DNA of 64,000 nucleotides from Gossypium raimondii (lineage: Eukaryota; Streptophyta; Magnoliopsida; Malvales; Malvaceae), in NCBI RefSeq assembly GCF_025698545.1, contig NC_068567.1, positions 682,001 to 746,000 of the forward strand, in the 5' to 3' direction. Positions 53,524 to 64,000 of the stretch are shown here, piece after piece. Both the position numbers and the translations under genes were made by a program. Below the pieces are notes generated by a model, which was given only the letters and a program-made list of their open reading frames with translations, was not told the origin of the DNA and did no database searches. Numbering within the stretch: the first letter of the stretch is position 1; every line of letters begins with the position of its first letter.

Positions 53524-54122
53524 TAGGGTAAATTATATTGAAGGTCATTAAATTGATAAAAAAATATAATTTAAGTTATTGGACTGTTAAATTTTTTATT
53601 TCTTTTTACAGTTCAAAATTTTTATGAAACAATTTTAAGTGTTATGAAAGTGTGAATTAAAATTCAAGTAATCTTTTAATACTGACCATCAGAATGATAC
53701 AGTGATGTGAAGCACAAGCATTGGTGGTGTGAATTCCATGGTCAAATCAGGGGTGTTGATGTCCCATTATCTTCAAACATCAGTTCATTACAGAGAGGCT
53801 AAATTTCAGTATTCTAATAGGCTAAATCCCGGAGTTCTCAAATCTTCAATGGCCTGTCTTGAACCAAAGTTAATAACCTGTAACAGGAACAATGGTTATT
53901 GAACTATTCAAAATTTTTTTCTACTTATAATAATGTACAAGTCTCCATAGCTTGATATTCTTTTTCTCTCATAGCTTCTTGTGTAATGTACAAATCATAA
54001 ACTGATTATTGAATTATTCAAAATTTTCATTTAAGTTAGCGATAATTTTATAATTTTTGAAATTAATTGAGCGAAATATAAAATTACTAATCATTTAGTA
54101 ATATTGGGCGTAATTTACTTTT
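53524..54122. mobile_element. Diverged MITE with GGGTAAATTA...TAATTTAC ends
   Basis: Begins TAGGGTAAATTATATTGAAG and ends TTGGGCGTAATTTACTTT. It contains the same inner phrases (CATTAAATTG, TTTAGTAATATTGGG) as the elements at 30466 and 31608, but a different middle. It is an older relative of that family. Borders are approximate. Confidence 0.45.
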
Positions 54123-54288
54123 TCCTTATCTAAATTCAGTAAAACAACAATTTAAATTCCCGTAACTTAACATAAACAAATAAAATTTCATGTAATCTGA
54201 TAAGATTTAATTTTTTAATGATATATATGTTTTGATCTCATTCGCCAATATGTAATTTGATCTATAGCGTCGGTTTTTACAAATTTAA

Positions 54289-54300
54289 CTATAAATAGAG
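54289..54300 (+). promoter_or_regulatory. TATA box of F-box gene 1
   Basis: CTATAAATAGAG lies about 290 bp before the ATG. The equivalent motifs before F-box genes 3 and 4 (59801 and 63760) have the same surroundings. Confidence 0.6.
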
Positions 54301-54579
54301 AGTCTGCGCCGATTTTAACATTTAACCCTAAATTTTTATACATCTAGCCGCTTCTACGAAAGCAAACACCTTTCTCTTCCTTCCTTCTACTTTCACCGCC
54401 ACCCACGATCGCCGTCAGCGTTCTCAGCTCAGCTTTCCGGACCTCCTCTCTATTCTCAAGTCTCCAAAGTTTGGTCTGAAGCCAAACATAAGCTAGTGAA
54501 GCCGAACCACAAAACAAAAGCGAAAAACTCTCCGGTTCCTATCGCTGGCCGTCGGACAGGTCTGTAGTTTTCTTATCTT

Positions 54580-56122
54580 ATGGCGATGTGTGTCGAAGAC
54601 AGAATTAGTAGTTTTCCGGATTATATTCTTTGTCATATTTTGTCATTCCTACCCATTAAAGAAGCAGTTCGAACCTCTATTATTTCAACCAAGTGGAGAT
54701 GCCTCTTTTCTTACATTTCTACCATTGAATTTGATCATTGTTTACTGAGTGGTTTGACTGACAGAAATGTTGACAGCTTCAAGAACTTTGTTGATAGGTT
54801 ATTGAAATTCCCCGATCAAGTAAGTTTAGATTGCTTTAGGCTAAGTGATGGGATTTCTTCATGGAATGATGAAGATCATGATTTTGATGTTTCTGGTTGG
54901 ATATGTGCTGCACTGTGCCGTGGTGTTAAGGAAATTGATTTGCAATTAGATAATCTTGGGGATGCTCCACCTGTTTTATTCACTTGCCACTCACTGGTGA
55001 AACTGACATTGGAAGGAAAAGGGTCTAAGCTTGAGGTCCCACCTGACGCTTGTTTAGGGAATCTGAAGACTTTGTGGCTTGAAAACTGGGTTCTTTTCGG
55101 TGATTCCATCAATAGATTAATTTCCAATTGTCATGTCTTAGAAGATTTGGCTTTTACTGACTGTTGTATTGCGAATACAAGTGAGCTTACCATCCAAAGT
55201 CCTTCGCTTAAGGAATTGGTTTTAGATTTTTTTTCGGAAGGCGTCGGAGATTTCAATTATGTGCTGGTGATTAATGCTCCAAATCTTGTTTATTTTCGAT
55301 ATTACTCCAAAATAGTTGATGGTTATACTTTGAGCAACATGAACTCCCTAGAAAATGCCGATATTCACATCGATGCGTTTGATTTCGAAGATGATGAAAC
55401 TACTGCAACTCGACTTTTCAGCGATGATGAAATAAATGCAACTCGTCTTATTCAAGGAATTTGCAATGTTCGGTCTCTAACTTTAGTCATCGATGGAGTG
55501 GTTAGTAAACTTAGTATTCATATGTGTTTTTTTTTCCTTTCAACATTATATAATAGCTCAAATTTTCGTGTGTGCAGATTCCCCCAGCAGTTCCATTTCC
55601 TATATTTCACAACCTTATTGAATTCAACTTTTATGGGAGAGGAATTTGGCTTGTGGAGTTCCTATATTGTGCTCCTAATCTGAAGACGCTTAAGTTCAGT
55701 TTTTCGGTATGAAGTCTTTGTTTAAACATGTGTATTTGTTGCAATTGATGGTTTTAGTGTTAGGTACATCCACAATTACGATAAACTTAAAAGAAATCGA
55801 AAGCATGCGAGATCACCTAAATTCATGGTACAAACTAATAACTTTTCTTCTTTTGTCATGAGTTTAGGATGTCCCAGGAACTCGATGGAAGACTTTACTT
55901 ACAGAAGTTCCTTCTTGTCTGTTATTTCACCTCAAGGAGATTGAGATGCTAATTTCATGCTCTGACAAGCATATGATTAGATATTTCTTGGATAATGCAA
56001 TGGTTCTGGAAAAGCTCATAATAAGGGTGAGGGATCTGACCGCGACACAAAGAGAGAAAGCCCGCAACAAATTATTGCAGTTATTAAAAAATTCAAAGAA
56101 ATGTCAATTTGTAATTTTGTAG
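54580..56122 (+). CDS. F-box/LRR/FBD protein, gene 1, 3 exons
   Basis: Exons: 54580-55500, 55578-55706, 55868-56122. The sum is 1305 nt, or 434 residues. An N-terminal F-box (EDRISSFPDYILCHILSFLP; STKWRCLF) binds the SKP1 subunit of SCF ubiquitin ligases. LRR_2-type repeats follow (CHSLVKLTLEGKGSKLEVP; LISNCHVLEDLAFTDC; APNLVYFRYYSK). The last exon is an FBD domain (MVLEKLIIRVRDLTATQREK; LLKNSKKCQFVIL). Intron 1 starts GTTAGT and intron 2 GTATGA; both keep phase 0, as in gene 3. Family role: substrate adaptor for protein degradation; the substrate is unknown. Confidence 0.9.
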
Positions 56123-56261
56123 TACTAAATTATAACAGGGGTTTGGGTTTTTTTTTTTTTTTTGCATTTTTGTGGCTCAAGAAATTTATATTATTATCTC
56201 TTATTTGCTAGCAACTTGATTTTATTAAACTTTTTTGGAAAATATGTATATAAAAATAGTT

Positions 56262-56645
56262 ATATTTAGGTAAATTACATACGTCATTAAATTGGTCACT
56301 TAACTTAATTAAATTATTTAAAAGTTTTCATTTAAGTCATTCATTGTTAAAATAATTGATGTATAGTTTTTTTTTTGTTCTTGTTACACCTTTTTTTTCC
56401 TTAATTTTTCATAGAGCTCGTTTTACTTAAAAAATTTAACATCCCAATGACTTGAAAAATAAGTTTCAAATAGTTCAGCGATTTAAAATAATACTTTTGA
56501 ATAATTAAATAATCATTTTATAGCTCTTTAAATTTAAGTTAAATAAAGAATTTTAAATAATTCACTTATTTAAAAGTAAACTTTCGAATACTTCAAAAAC
56601 CATTTTGGAACCTTTTAGTAACTTTAAATGTAATTTATACAAAAC
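56262..56645. repeat. Decayed MITE-like stretch after F-box gene 1
   Basis: Carries GGTAAATTACATACGTCATT at the left and AACTTTAAATGTAATTTATAC at the right, with inner ATTTAAAAGTTTTCATTTAAGT strings shared with the GGGTAAA family. It is too diverged for firm borders. Confidence 0.35.
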
Positions 56646-56830
56646 CAAATTGATTATTGATAAGTTCTATCCATAAGCTAAATTAGTATCAAGAAGCCCC
56701 TCTACTATAACATAACATCGACAAGAGGCTGAAGATCCTATAATTTTCACAATGCATAATGACAAAAGATTTTTGGTGAAAGTACCGTCAAGGCTCCTCT
56801 ACTAAGGTCGATCTGTAGTTTTCTTATCTT

Positions 56831-57568
56831 ATGGCGATGTGTGTGGAAGACAGGATCAGTAGTTTTCCAGATCATATTCTTTGTAGTATTTCGTCATTCC
56901 TTCCCATTAAAGAAGCAGTTCGAACCTCTATTATTTCAACCAAGTGGAGATACCTCTTTGTTTCAATTTCTACCATTGTATTTGATCGTTCTTTACTGCG
57001 TGGTTTGACTGAGAAACGTTGACAGCTTCAAGAACTTTGTTAATAGGTTGTTGAAATTCCCCGATCAAGTAAGTTTAGATTGCTTTAGGCTACGTGGTGA
57101 TGGGATTTCTTCATGGAATGATGGAGCTCATGATTTTGATGTCCCTGGTTGGATATGTGCTGCATTGTGGCGTGGTGTAAGGAAATTGATTTGCGCTTAG
57201 ATTATGTTGAGGATACTTTACCAGCTCTTTTATTCACTTGCTACTCACTGCTGGCACTGACATTGGAAGCAAAATGCTTCCAAGGTTCTAAGATTGAGGT
57301 CTCATCTGACGTTTGTTTAGGTAATTTGAAGGCTTTGTACCTTACAAGCTTGGTATTATTCGGTGATTCCATTCATAGGTTAATTTCCAATTGTCATGTC
57401 TTACAAGATTTGGCTTTTACTGAATTTTCTGTTGCGAATGCAAGTGGGCTTAATATCCAAAGTCCTTCGCTTAAGGAATTGCTACTTTTAAGGCTTTTTT
57501 CGATAGACCATGTGGTGGTGATTAATGCTCCTAATCGTCGCTTTAGAAATTATGCTGTGTATTTTTAG
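56831..57568 (+). pseudogene. F-box/LRR pseudogene, gene 2
   Basis: It starts like gene 1 (MAMCVEDRISSFPDHIL, F-box complete) but loses frame near 57015 (GAGAAACGTTG where gene 1 has GACAGAAATGTTG). It shifts again near 57178 (GGTGTAAGG for GGTGTTAAGG). After the phrase VVVINAPN (about 57530) the remaining part of exon 1 and exons 2 and 3 (the FBD) are missing. The sequence then joins directly to DNA that resembles the 3' flank of gene 1. Upstream there is no TATA box like that of its sisters. It is a dead copy. Confidence 0.85.
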
Positions 57569-57659
57569 ATTTTATCAACACTTTTGCATTTTTATCTTCT
57601 CTTATCTGCTAGCAACTTGTGATTTTATAAAAATTTTTGAAAAATATGTATACATATAG

Positions 57660-58088
57660 GGAAAATTAGACGGATTGACAAGTATACCAAGTGGATTGCG
57701 AACCTGTACTTGTCTTTGAAGACAATGAAATTGGGTCATTTCTCACAAGAGCTAGATGAATTCCCACCACCTCCACTCTTCCCTTGAAATTTTGACATTG
57801 AATGGATGAGATTATCAACTTCAACACCTAGCCGCACTCAAGAATTTAATTATTTCTGGATTCGATGGAGTCACAACTTTTCCTAAGTGGTTGGGAAACC
57901 TCTCCTCTCTTCAAGATTTGACAATAGATTTTTGTCGAAATCTGGAGCATCTGCCATCTAAGGGAGCCACATATCGTCTCTCCAATTTTCAACATCTTTC
58001 TATAACAAACTGTCCACCGTTAAAAGGAGACCGGACTTACATCAGCAAGAGGTTCAAGATCCCATGCCAACCAAAAACAAGTCTATGA
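57660..58088 (+). pseudogene. Fragment of an NLR leucine-rich repeat region
   Basis: Phrases in shifting frames are typical of the C-terminal LRRs of CC-NB-LRR proteins: LTSIPSGLRTCT, LGHFSQELDEFPPPPL, then in the last frame (57891-58088) MGNLSSLQDLTIDFCRNLEH and FQHLSITNCPPLKGD. It resembles, but is not closely similar to, the end of the NLRs in the left part of this window ([19 protein letters not shown]), so it came from another NLR branch. It has no N-terminal domains and the frame is broken more than once. Confidence 0.7.
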
Positions 58089-58799
58089 ACATTAAGAATG
58101 TAAGTTCAAGTCTCACCGATGTGCTCCTATAATATTCACAATACATCCTAATGAAAGAAATTTCTTTCATGCAACATTGATATTTTGACTGCAGGATGCA
58201 CCAGAGAGATGACGAATTCCTAGGTTGCAGTCAACTTCAACATCCCCGGTCACCACCTCAACTCATCCCATCGAACCCTTGAGATTGAATGGATCGGAAC
58301 AAGCAAGCTCTCTTCCATGTCAACTTCAACATCTCACTGCACACCGCCATGGAAAGGACCGGAAAAGCTCTCTTCTGCTTCAGTTTTGATAATTTATTTA
58401 ATCAAACCAGTTGAACCAACAAATTGATGGCTTGAACATCATATTCAAATTGTCTATATAATAGATTATTTTAAATCATTATTAAGCAAATATTTTAAGC
58501 AGTCATTAAAAAGAAAAATAATGGAAAAAAAATAAAATTCAAGTAATAAAACTTTAATAAATTATAATTGTCTTACAAATTTTGTAGTGCTTAAATCAAA
58601 GATGATTGAGTCTAGGATGGCTTCTACCTATATCTTTAATGAGCTTCCTTTCTATATCCAAATTATTACTTCCATGGGAAATCCACCAACCCCTGTAAAT
58701 ATTATTAAATTATTTGTGAACCCATTCAGCTTGTTGAATCTAAACTTAAAATAACTCGAACATATAAACTCAGGCGTAATGTTGGTGGGAGGTAGGCAC

Positions 58800-59397
58800 T
58801 AGAGGTGATCATAGGCCAGACAGCCCGGCTCGGCCCGACGGCCTGTCCAAAATATGGGAGGGTTTGGGTAAAAATATAGGCTTGAAATATGGGTTTGGGC
58901 AAAAAATGAGGGCCTCGGGCAAATTTTTTTGGCTATAATAAATATATATATTTTAAAATAAATTTCTCATTTCCCCTCCCCATTTCCCATTTCCCTAAGC
59001 CCGTATATTTTGAAATTTATTTTTTTATTTTAAATTTTTTAATTTTTATATTTCAAAATTTAAATTTAAATTTTAATTATTAGTATTGTTAAATTTGTTG
59101 ATATGATATTTCATGGGCAAGGGTTCTACTCTAAAATAAAAATAAAAATTCTTTTTTTAACTCTTTATAATTTATAAAATTTTAAAATTATAATGGTAAA
59201 ATTACACTTTGCCCCTCAAATGATTAAAAAGTTAATTTAAACTTTTAAAAACGGGCCGGGCCGGGCTCGGGCTTAGTATTTTTCCCCGAGCCGAGCCTGG
59301 ACAAAATTTTAGGCCCATATTTCGGGCCGGGCCTAGGAAACGGGCTAAAATTTTTTCTAGGCCCGACCCGACCCGGCCCGACACATGATCACCTCTA
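58800..59397. mobile_element. hAT-type MITE upstream of F-box gene 3
   Basis: The terminal inverted repeats are TAGAGGTGATCAT at both ends. They are flanked by an exact 8-bp target duplication GTAGGCAC (58792-58799 and 59398-59405). The paralogous stretch near 63306-63313 has the single, empty site GTAGACAC. The ends are GC-rich (GCCCGGCTCGGCCCGACGG; GACCCGACCCGGCCCGAC) and the middle AT-rich. No coding capacity. Confidence 0.92.
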
Positions 59398-59800
59398 GTA
59401 GGCACCTAATCTCCTAAAATGAAAATTTTCACTTTTAGACCTTTAGAATTGATAAGATTTTAAATTAGTACATGATAAAATTACACTTTGACCCCTCGTG
59501 ATAAAAAAATTTAAGTGCCAAATTAGGAAAAAGAGTCAAATTTGGGTACTAAATTAGACCCAAAAAATATAAGTACCACTTTAAGAAAAAAGTGTCAAGT
59601 TTGATACTAAACTGGACAAAAAAAATCAAATTAAGAAAAATGTTTTCCGTAAAATGAAACTGACTCCTTATTTTAAGTGAATTCCCCAACTATTTAACCT
59701 TTATAATTTGATAAAATTTGATTTTGTAATATAAGAGATTAACATAATCTCAATATCCTTTGATCTCATACACCAATGTAACTCGATCTATACCTCGAAC

Positions 59801-59810
59801 TATAAATAGA
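59801..59810 (+). promoter_or_regulatory. TATA box of F-box gene 3
   Basis: TATAAATAGA lies 146 bp before the ATG in a context nearly identical to that of genes 1 and 4. In gene 4 the first T is changed (GATAAATAGA at 63760). Confidence 0.65.
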
Positions 59811-59946
59811 GAGCCTCTCACACCCATGACTATTCTATTCTTTTGAGTAAAGGTTAAGCGACCAATTTTTATATTTAACTCTAAATTTTTGTATCTCTAG
59901 CAGCTTCCTATCGCCCGCCGTCGCCGGTCTGTAGTTTTCTTATCTT

Positions 59947-61404
59947 ATGGCGATGTATGTCGAAGACAGGATCAGTAATTTTCCGGATCATATTCGTTGT
60001 CATATTTTGTCATTCCTTCCCATTCATGAATCAGTTCGAACCTCTATTCTTTCAACCAAGTGGAGAAACCTCTTTGCTTCAATTTCTACGGTTGACTTTG
60101 ATACTTATTTACTGCGTGGTTTGACTGAAAGAAACATAATTGACAGCTTCAAGAACTTTGTTGATAGGTTGCTGAAATTCCCCGATCAACTAAGTTTAGA
60201 TTGCTTTAGGCTACGTGCTGATGGAATAGCTTCATGGAATGATGGATATCATGATTTTGATGTATCTGGATGGATATGTGGTGCAGTGTGCCGTGGTGTT
60301 AAGGAAATTGATTTGTACTTAGATAATTTTTGTCATACTTTACCAGCTCTTTTATTCACTTGCCACTCACTGCGGACACTGACATTGGTTGCAAAAGATT
60401 CTAAGATTTTTAAGGTCCCATCCGAGGTTTGTTTAAGGAATCTGAAGACTTTGTGCATTACAAACTCGGTACTTGTCGGTGATTCTCTTAATAGGTTAAT
60501 TTCCAATTGTCATGTCTTAGAAGATTTGACTTTTGATGAATGTTCTGTTGTGAATGCAAGGGACATCAATATCCAAATTCCATCACTTAAGAGCTTGTTT
60601 TTAGATTTTTTTTTCTCGATCGGAGATTCCAATTATGTGGTGGTGATTAATGCTCCAAATCTTGTTTATTTTCGATATGATTCTGTAATAGTTAAGGGTT
60701 ATAATCTGAGTAACATGAAATCCCTAGAAAAAGCCGAGATTTGCATCTGGTTTGGTTCCAGTAATTATGAAACAAGTGCAATTCATCTCTTCCAAGGAAT
60801 TTGCAATGTACGGTCTCTAAGGTTAACCATTCATGAAGTGGTTAGTAAACTTAGTATTCATGTGTTCTTTTTTCCTTTTAACATTATATAATATAACAGC
60901 TCCAAGTTTTTGTGTTTTTGTGTGTGCAGATTCCCCTAACAAGTCGATTTCCTATACTTCACAATCTTATTGAATTCGAATTTCTTGGGAAAGAAATTTG
61001 GCTTGTAGAGTTTCTACATTGTGCGCCTAATCTAAAGACACTTACCGTCCTACTTCAGGTATGAAGTCTTTGTCTAAGTACGATAAACTTACTCGATATC
61101 ACCTAAATTCATGGCCCAAACCAAATAACTTTTCTTCTTTTTGTCATGAGTTTAGGATGTTGCGGGAACTCGATGGAATATAGACGCTCCTTCTTGTTTG
61201 TCATTTCACCTTAAGAAGATTGAAATTTCAGAGTATGCCACAAATATGATTGAAATAGTTCGTTATTTATTAGATAATTCAATGGTTCTAGAAAAGCTCA
61301 TAATAAAGGTGAATGCCATGAATGCGACACGTGCAAGTAAAGCTCGCAACCAATTATTGCCGTTACTAAAGAGTTCAAAGAAAGGTCTAATTGTGATTTT
61401 GTAG
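59947..61404 (+). CDS. F-box/LRR/FBD protein, gene 3, 3 exons
   Basis: Exons: 59947-60840, 60930-61058, 61156-61404. The sum is 1272 nt, or 423 residues. The layout is the same as gene 1: F-box (EDRISNFPDHIRCHILSFLP; STKWRNLF), LRR_2 repeats (CHSLRTLTLVAKDSK; LISNCHVLEDLTFDEC; APNLVYFRYDS) and a short FBD (MVLEKLIIKVNAMNATRASK; LLKSSKKGLIVIL). Compared with gene 1 it has small in-frame indels, for example an extra isoleucine after RN near residue 60 and a shorter acidic stretch near the end of exon 1. It looks intact. Role as an SCF adaptor is inferred from the family. Confidence 0.9.
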
Positions 61405-63074
61405 TACTAAATTATTAGATTCTTGTGAAATACAAATTTGGTTTTGAGTTAAAATGTTTTAATTTAACAGGGGTTTGGATTTTTATTTTTGTTTTTTACA
61501 TTTTTGTATCTTTCTTATCTTATTTGCTAGCAATTTCATTTAATTATTTAAAAGTTTTCATTGAATTATTCAGTTAAAATAATTTATGTATAATTTTTAT
61601 TGTCCTCGCTTATAGAATCAATAGCTTCTGTTTTTTTTTTCTCAATTTTTTCATAGAGTTTGCTAGACTTAAAAAAAAAATTAACATCGCAATGACTTAC
61701 ATAAAATAGTACCAAAAAGCCCCTCTACTGTAATATCTCATCGACAAGAGGATGAAGATCCCTGTCAAGCAAATTGTACTCTAACATGCTCCTATAATAT
61801 TCACAATACATAATGACAGAAATTTTTTGATAGAAGTATCATGAATTCCTTATACTAAGAGCCAAATTCTTTTACATTTTCATTTTCATTTTCATAAAGT
61901 AGGTTGGATAAAATTGAATTTAACATTTTTTTATCGATTAAATAAATTTTATTAGAATCAAACTAGATCGTTCGGTTGAAAATTTAATTGATAACCGTAC
62001 TGATTCGAAGATAAAGGTTGAATCGATTAGCCTGTGAACTGAAACAAATAACGAAGCTTAGAAAAATCTATGAACTAGTTGAATTGGTTTTTTCTATTCT
62101 TTAAATAATTTATTTTTTATTTTATGATTTTTTTTAAACAAATAACCCAATCTTAAACCTCCCGCCAATGCAAGTCCGGTCTGCCTTTAATAGTCGACAG
62201 TGTATGATGGTAAGACTGTATATCGTAGAGACGACACACAGCTCCTTTGCGTGGCAGATGCTCCAGATTTAATGATTCGCTAACTATTGAAGAGAGAAGA
62301 AATTGTTATCTCTAATGTTTGCAACCTTGCGAATTCAGGTAATGCTTCCTCATATCTCTTATCTTACTGTGAACATGTGTCTGCAAATGGTAAGAGTTGG
62401 CTGATGGATATAGGTAATCTGCATATGTAATGTAAGTTCTTGAAATGTGATCATCACAGAAGTTAAAAACTTAGGTCCTTTACACTATGGCTTTTCTAGT
62501 CTAATATGAGAAATGGATTGTCCTATATCATGTTAATTATGCATCTTAGATCGCAAAAGCTAGCTGCTGGGAACCATTGTTTTTAAAACTGGACGGGCTA
62601 GTTGGACCGGAATTTTGATATGGAATACGAGGTTGAATCGTCTGATTTTCGAAACAGTACGAACCAATTGAACCAATCGATGGAGTAAAAATCTTAAAAC
62701 CCTTATTGGGAACTTATCCTAGGCCAAAGTTGGGTTCAATCAAGTTTTTGCAATAACCTAAATTCATGAGAGAAGAAAAAGAGAAATGTTATCATAATTG
62801 TGAACTTAAACAAAACTTCATACTAAATGTAGGATACGTGTCTTTAAATTAGATACACCCATCGGGGATGTTGGGGGTTACATACTTCATATACTAGATC
62901 AATTAAGAAAAGACATGAAGGAATAGTACAGGTATTAACTTTGACATTTACTTTGTATATGTATTACATTGCACACTGGGTAAAAGTTAAGGGATTAATT
63001 TTGATATTAACCTTAAATCTTATATACAGCTACGAAAATAGTTCTCTTTTGACATTATAATTGTGATATTAACC
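61405..63074. other. Intergenic region between F-box genes 3 and 4
   Basis: The first 400 bp resemble the 3' flank of gene 1 (TTGCTAGCAA..., TATTTAAAAGTTTTCATT). Two AACTGGT/ACCGG-type repeats lie at about 61950-62160 and 62573-62700. A GC-richer patch at 62200-62340 (GTAGAGACGACACACAGCTCC) might be a decayed exon but was not recognised. No gene is supported. Confidence 0.45.
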
Positions 63075-63913
63075 CTAAAGCCTATAATTGTCTTACAAAA
63101 TTTGTAGTGCTTAGATCAAAGATGATTGAGTCTAGGTTGGCTTCTACCCATCTCTTTAATGAGCTTCTTTTCTATATCCAAATTATTACTTCCATGGGAA
63201 ATCCACCGGGCCCTTTGTGAACCTATTGAGCTAGTTGAATCTAAATTTAATTTAATTAGAAATCAAGATAACTTGAATAAGTAAATTCAGGGGCAGTGTT
63301 GGTGGGAGGTAGACACCTGATCTCTTAAAATGAAAATTTTCACTTTTGGACCTTTAGAATTGATACGATTTTAAGTTAGTACATGATAAAATTACACTTT
63401 GACCCTCGTGATAAAAAAAAGATTAAGTGCCAAATTAAGAAAAAGAGTAAAATTTGGGTACTAAATTAGACCCAAAAAATATAAGTACCAATTTAAGAAA
63501 AAAGTGTCAAGTTTGGATACTAAATTGGACAATAAAAAAAAGATATCAAATTAAGAAAAATGTGAAGTTTAGATACCAAATATTATATTATTTTCGGAAC
63601 CCATTATTCATTAGAAATTCAGTCCTTATTTTAAGTGAATTCCCCAACTATTTAACCCATGTAATTTGATAAGATTTGATTTTGTAATATAAGAGATTAA
63701 CATAATCTCAATATCCTTTGATCTCATCCACCAATGTAACTCGATCTATACCTCGAACGATAAATAGACCTCCCTCACCCATTTTATTCCATGACTATTC
63801 TATTCTTTTGAGTAAAGGTTAAGCGACCAATTTTGACAATTAATCCTAAATTTTTGTATCTCTAGCAGCTTCCTATCGCCCGCCGTCGCACCGGTCTGTA
63901 GTTTTCTTATCTT
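63075..63913. repeat. Upstream unit of F-box gene 4 (paralogue of 58555-59946)
   Basis: Matches the gene 3 upstream unit without the hAT-type MITE. The TATA-like motif is GATAAATAGA at about 63760, one base off that of gene 3, followed by the same leader to TCTTATCTT before the ATG. Confidence 0.85.
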
Positions 63914-64000
63914 ATGGCGATGTATGTCGAAGACAGGATCAGTAATTTTCCGGATCATATTCGTTGTTATATTTTGTCATTCCTTCCCATTCAAGAAGCA
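63914..64000 (+). CDS. F-box/LRR/FBD protein, gene 4 (start only, runs off right edge)
   Basis: The first 29 codons are visible: MAMYVEDRISNFPDHIRCY, ILSFLPIQEA. This is the beginning of the F-box and differs from gene 3 by two residues (Y for H, Q for H at the ends of these phrases). The rest lies outside the window, so intactness cannot be judged. Confidence 0.85.
   Translation, partial: MAMYVEDRISNFPDHIRCYILSFLPIQEA

Larger units (their letters stand above)
58555..59946. repeat. Upstream unit of F-box gene 3, duplicated at 63075-63913
   Basis: The stretch (TAATTGTCTTACAAATTTTG... through ...CTGTAGTTTTCTTATCTT) recurs before gene 4 with few differences. The main difference is a 598-bp MITE present here and absent there. 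It includes the TATA box and leader, so the two genes have nearly the same promoter. Confidence 0.85.

Noticed and set aside
57891-58088. Open frame with LRR-like phrases considered as a small gene
   Set aside because: It is the last in-frame piece of a longer broken NLR fragment beginning near 57660 and has no start context of its own.
62200-62340. GC-richer patch that might be an exon or tRNA-like RNA
   Set aside because: No recognisable peptide in any frame, and no cloverleaf or internal promoter boxes could be made out by eye.

Overview
The window is nuclear DNA of a flowering plant. It is AT-rich, its genes carry many short introns with GT...AG borders, and it encodes plant-type proteins: CC-NB-LRR (NLR) immune receptors, a SAC+WW phosphoinositide phosphatase, and F-box/LRR/FBD proteins. 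The overall style, including the transposon ends built from GCGGCGCTTTT...AACGCCGCTAAA palindromes, fits a Malvaceae genome such as cotton. That assignment is inference from memory, not from a search.

Left part (1-32 kb): three NLR copies, all on the minus strand, lie in tandem. Copy 1 is cut by the window edge (1-784). Copy 2 (6720-12023) is one uninterrupted 1767-codon frame. Copy 3 (23547-30191) is broken. Just beyond the 5' ends of copies 1 and 2 lie truncated copies of the 3' half of a splicing-factor gene whose whole version stands at 33-36.7 kb. The array therefore grew by duplicating a segment that joined an NLR to part of its neighbour. The second truncated copy was later split by a 5.8-kb CACTA-like DNA transposon (12674-18460). 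This element carries pieces of at least three host genes, a nested hAT-type MITE and a degenerate telomere-like stretch.

Middle (33-52.5 kb): three single-copy housekeeping genes on the plus strand. They are YJU2/CCDC94 (pre-mRNA splicing; 8 exons, 320 aa), SAC9 (phosphoinositide phosphatase with a WW domain; 13 exons, 1617 aa) and RPL5 (60S ribosomal protein uL18; 9 exons, 299 aa). In each case I joined the exons by eye and the spliced length came out an exact multiple of three, close to the family's usual length as I recall it.

Right part (54-64 kb): a plus-strand cluster of F-box/LRR/FBD genes. Two are whole (three exons each), one is a pseudogene followed by an NLR leucine-rich-repeat fragment, and one is cut by the right edge. 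The last two are preceded by a duplicated upstream region; one copy holds a hAT-type MITE with a clean 8-bp target duplication and the other is the empty site.

Functionally, the window pairs two fast-evolving families (NLR immune receptors and SCF substrate adaptors) around a conserved core of splicing, lipid-signalling and translation genes. I saw no tRNA, rRNA or CRISPR-like array, and no transposase gene in any of the mobile elements.
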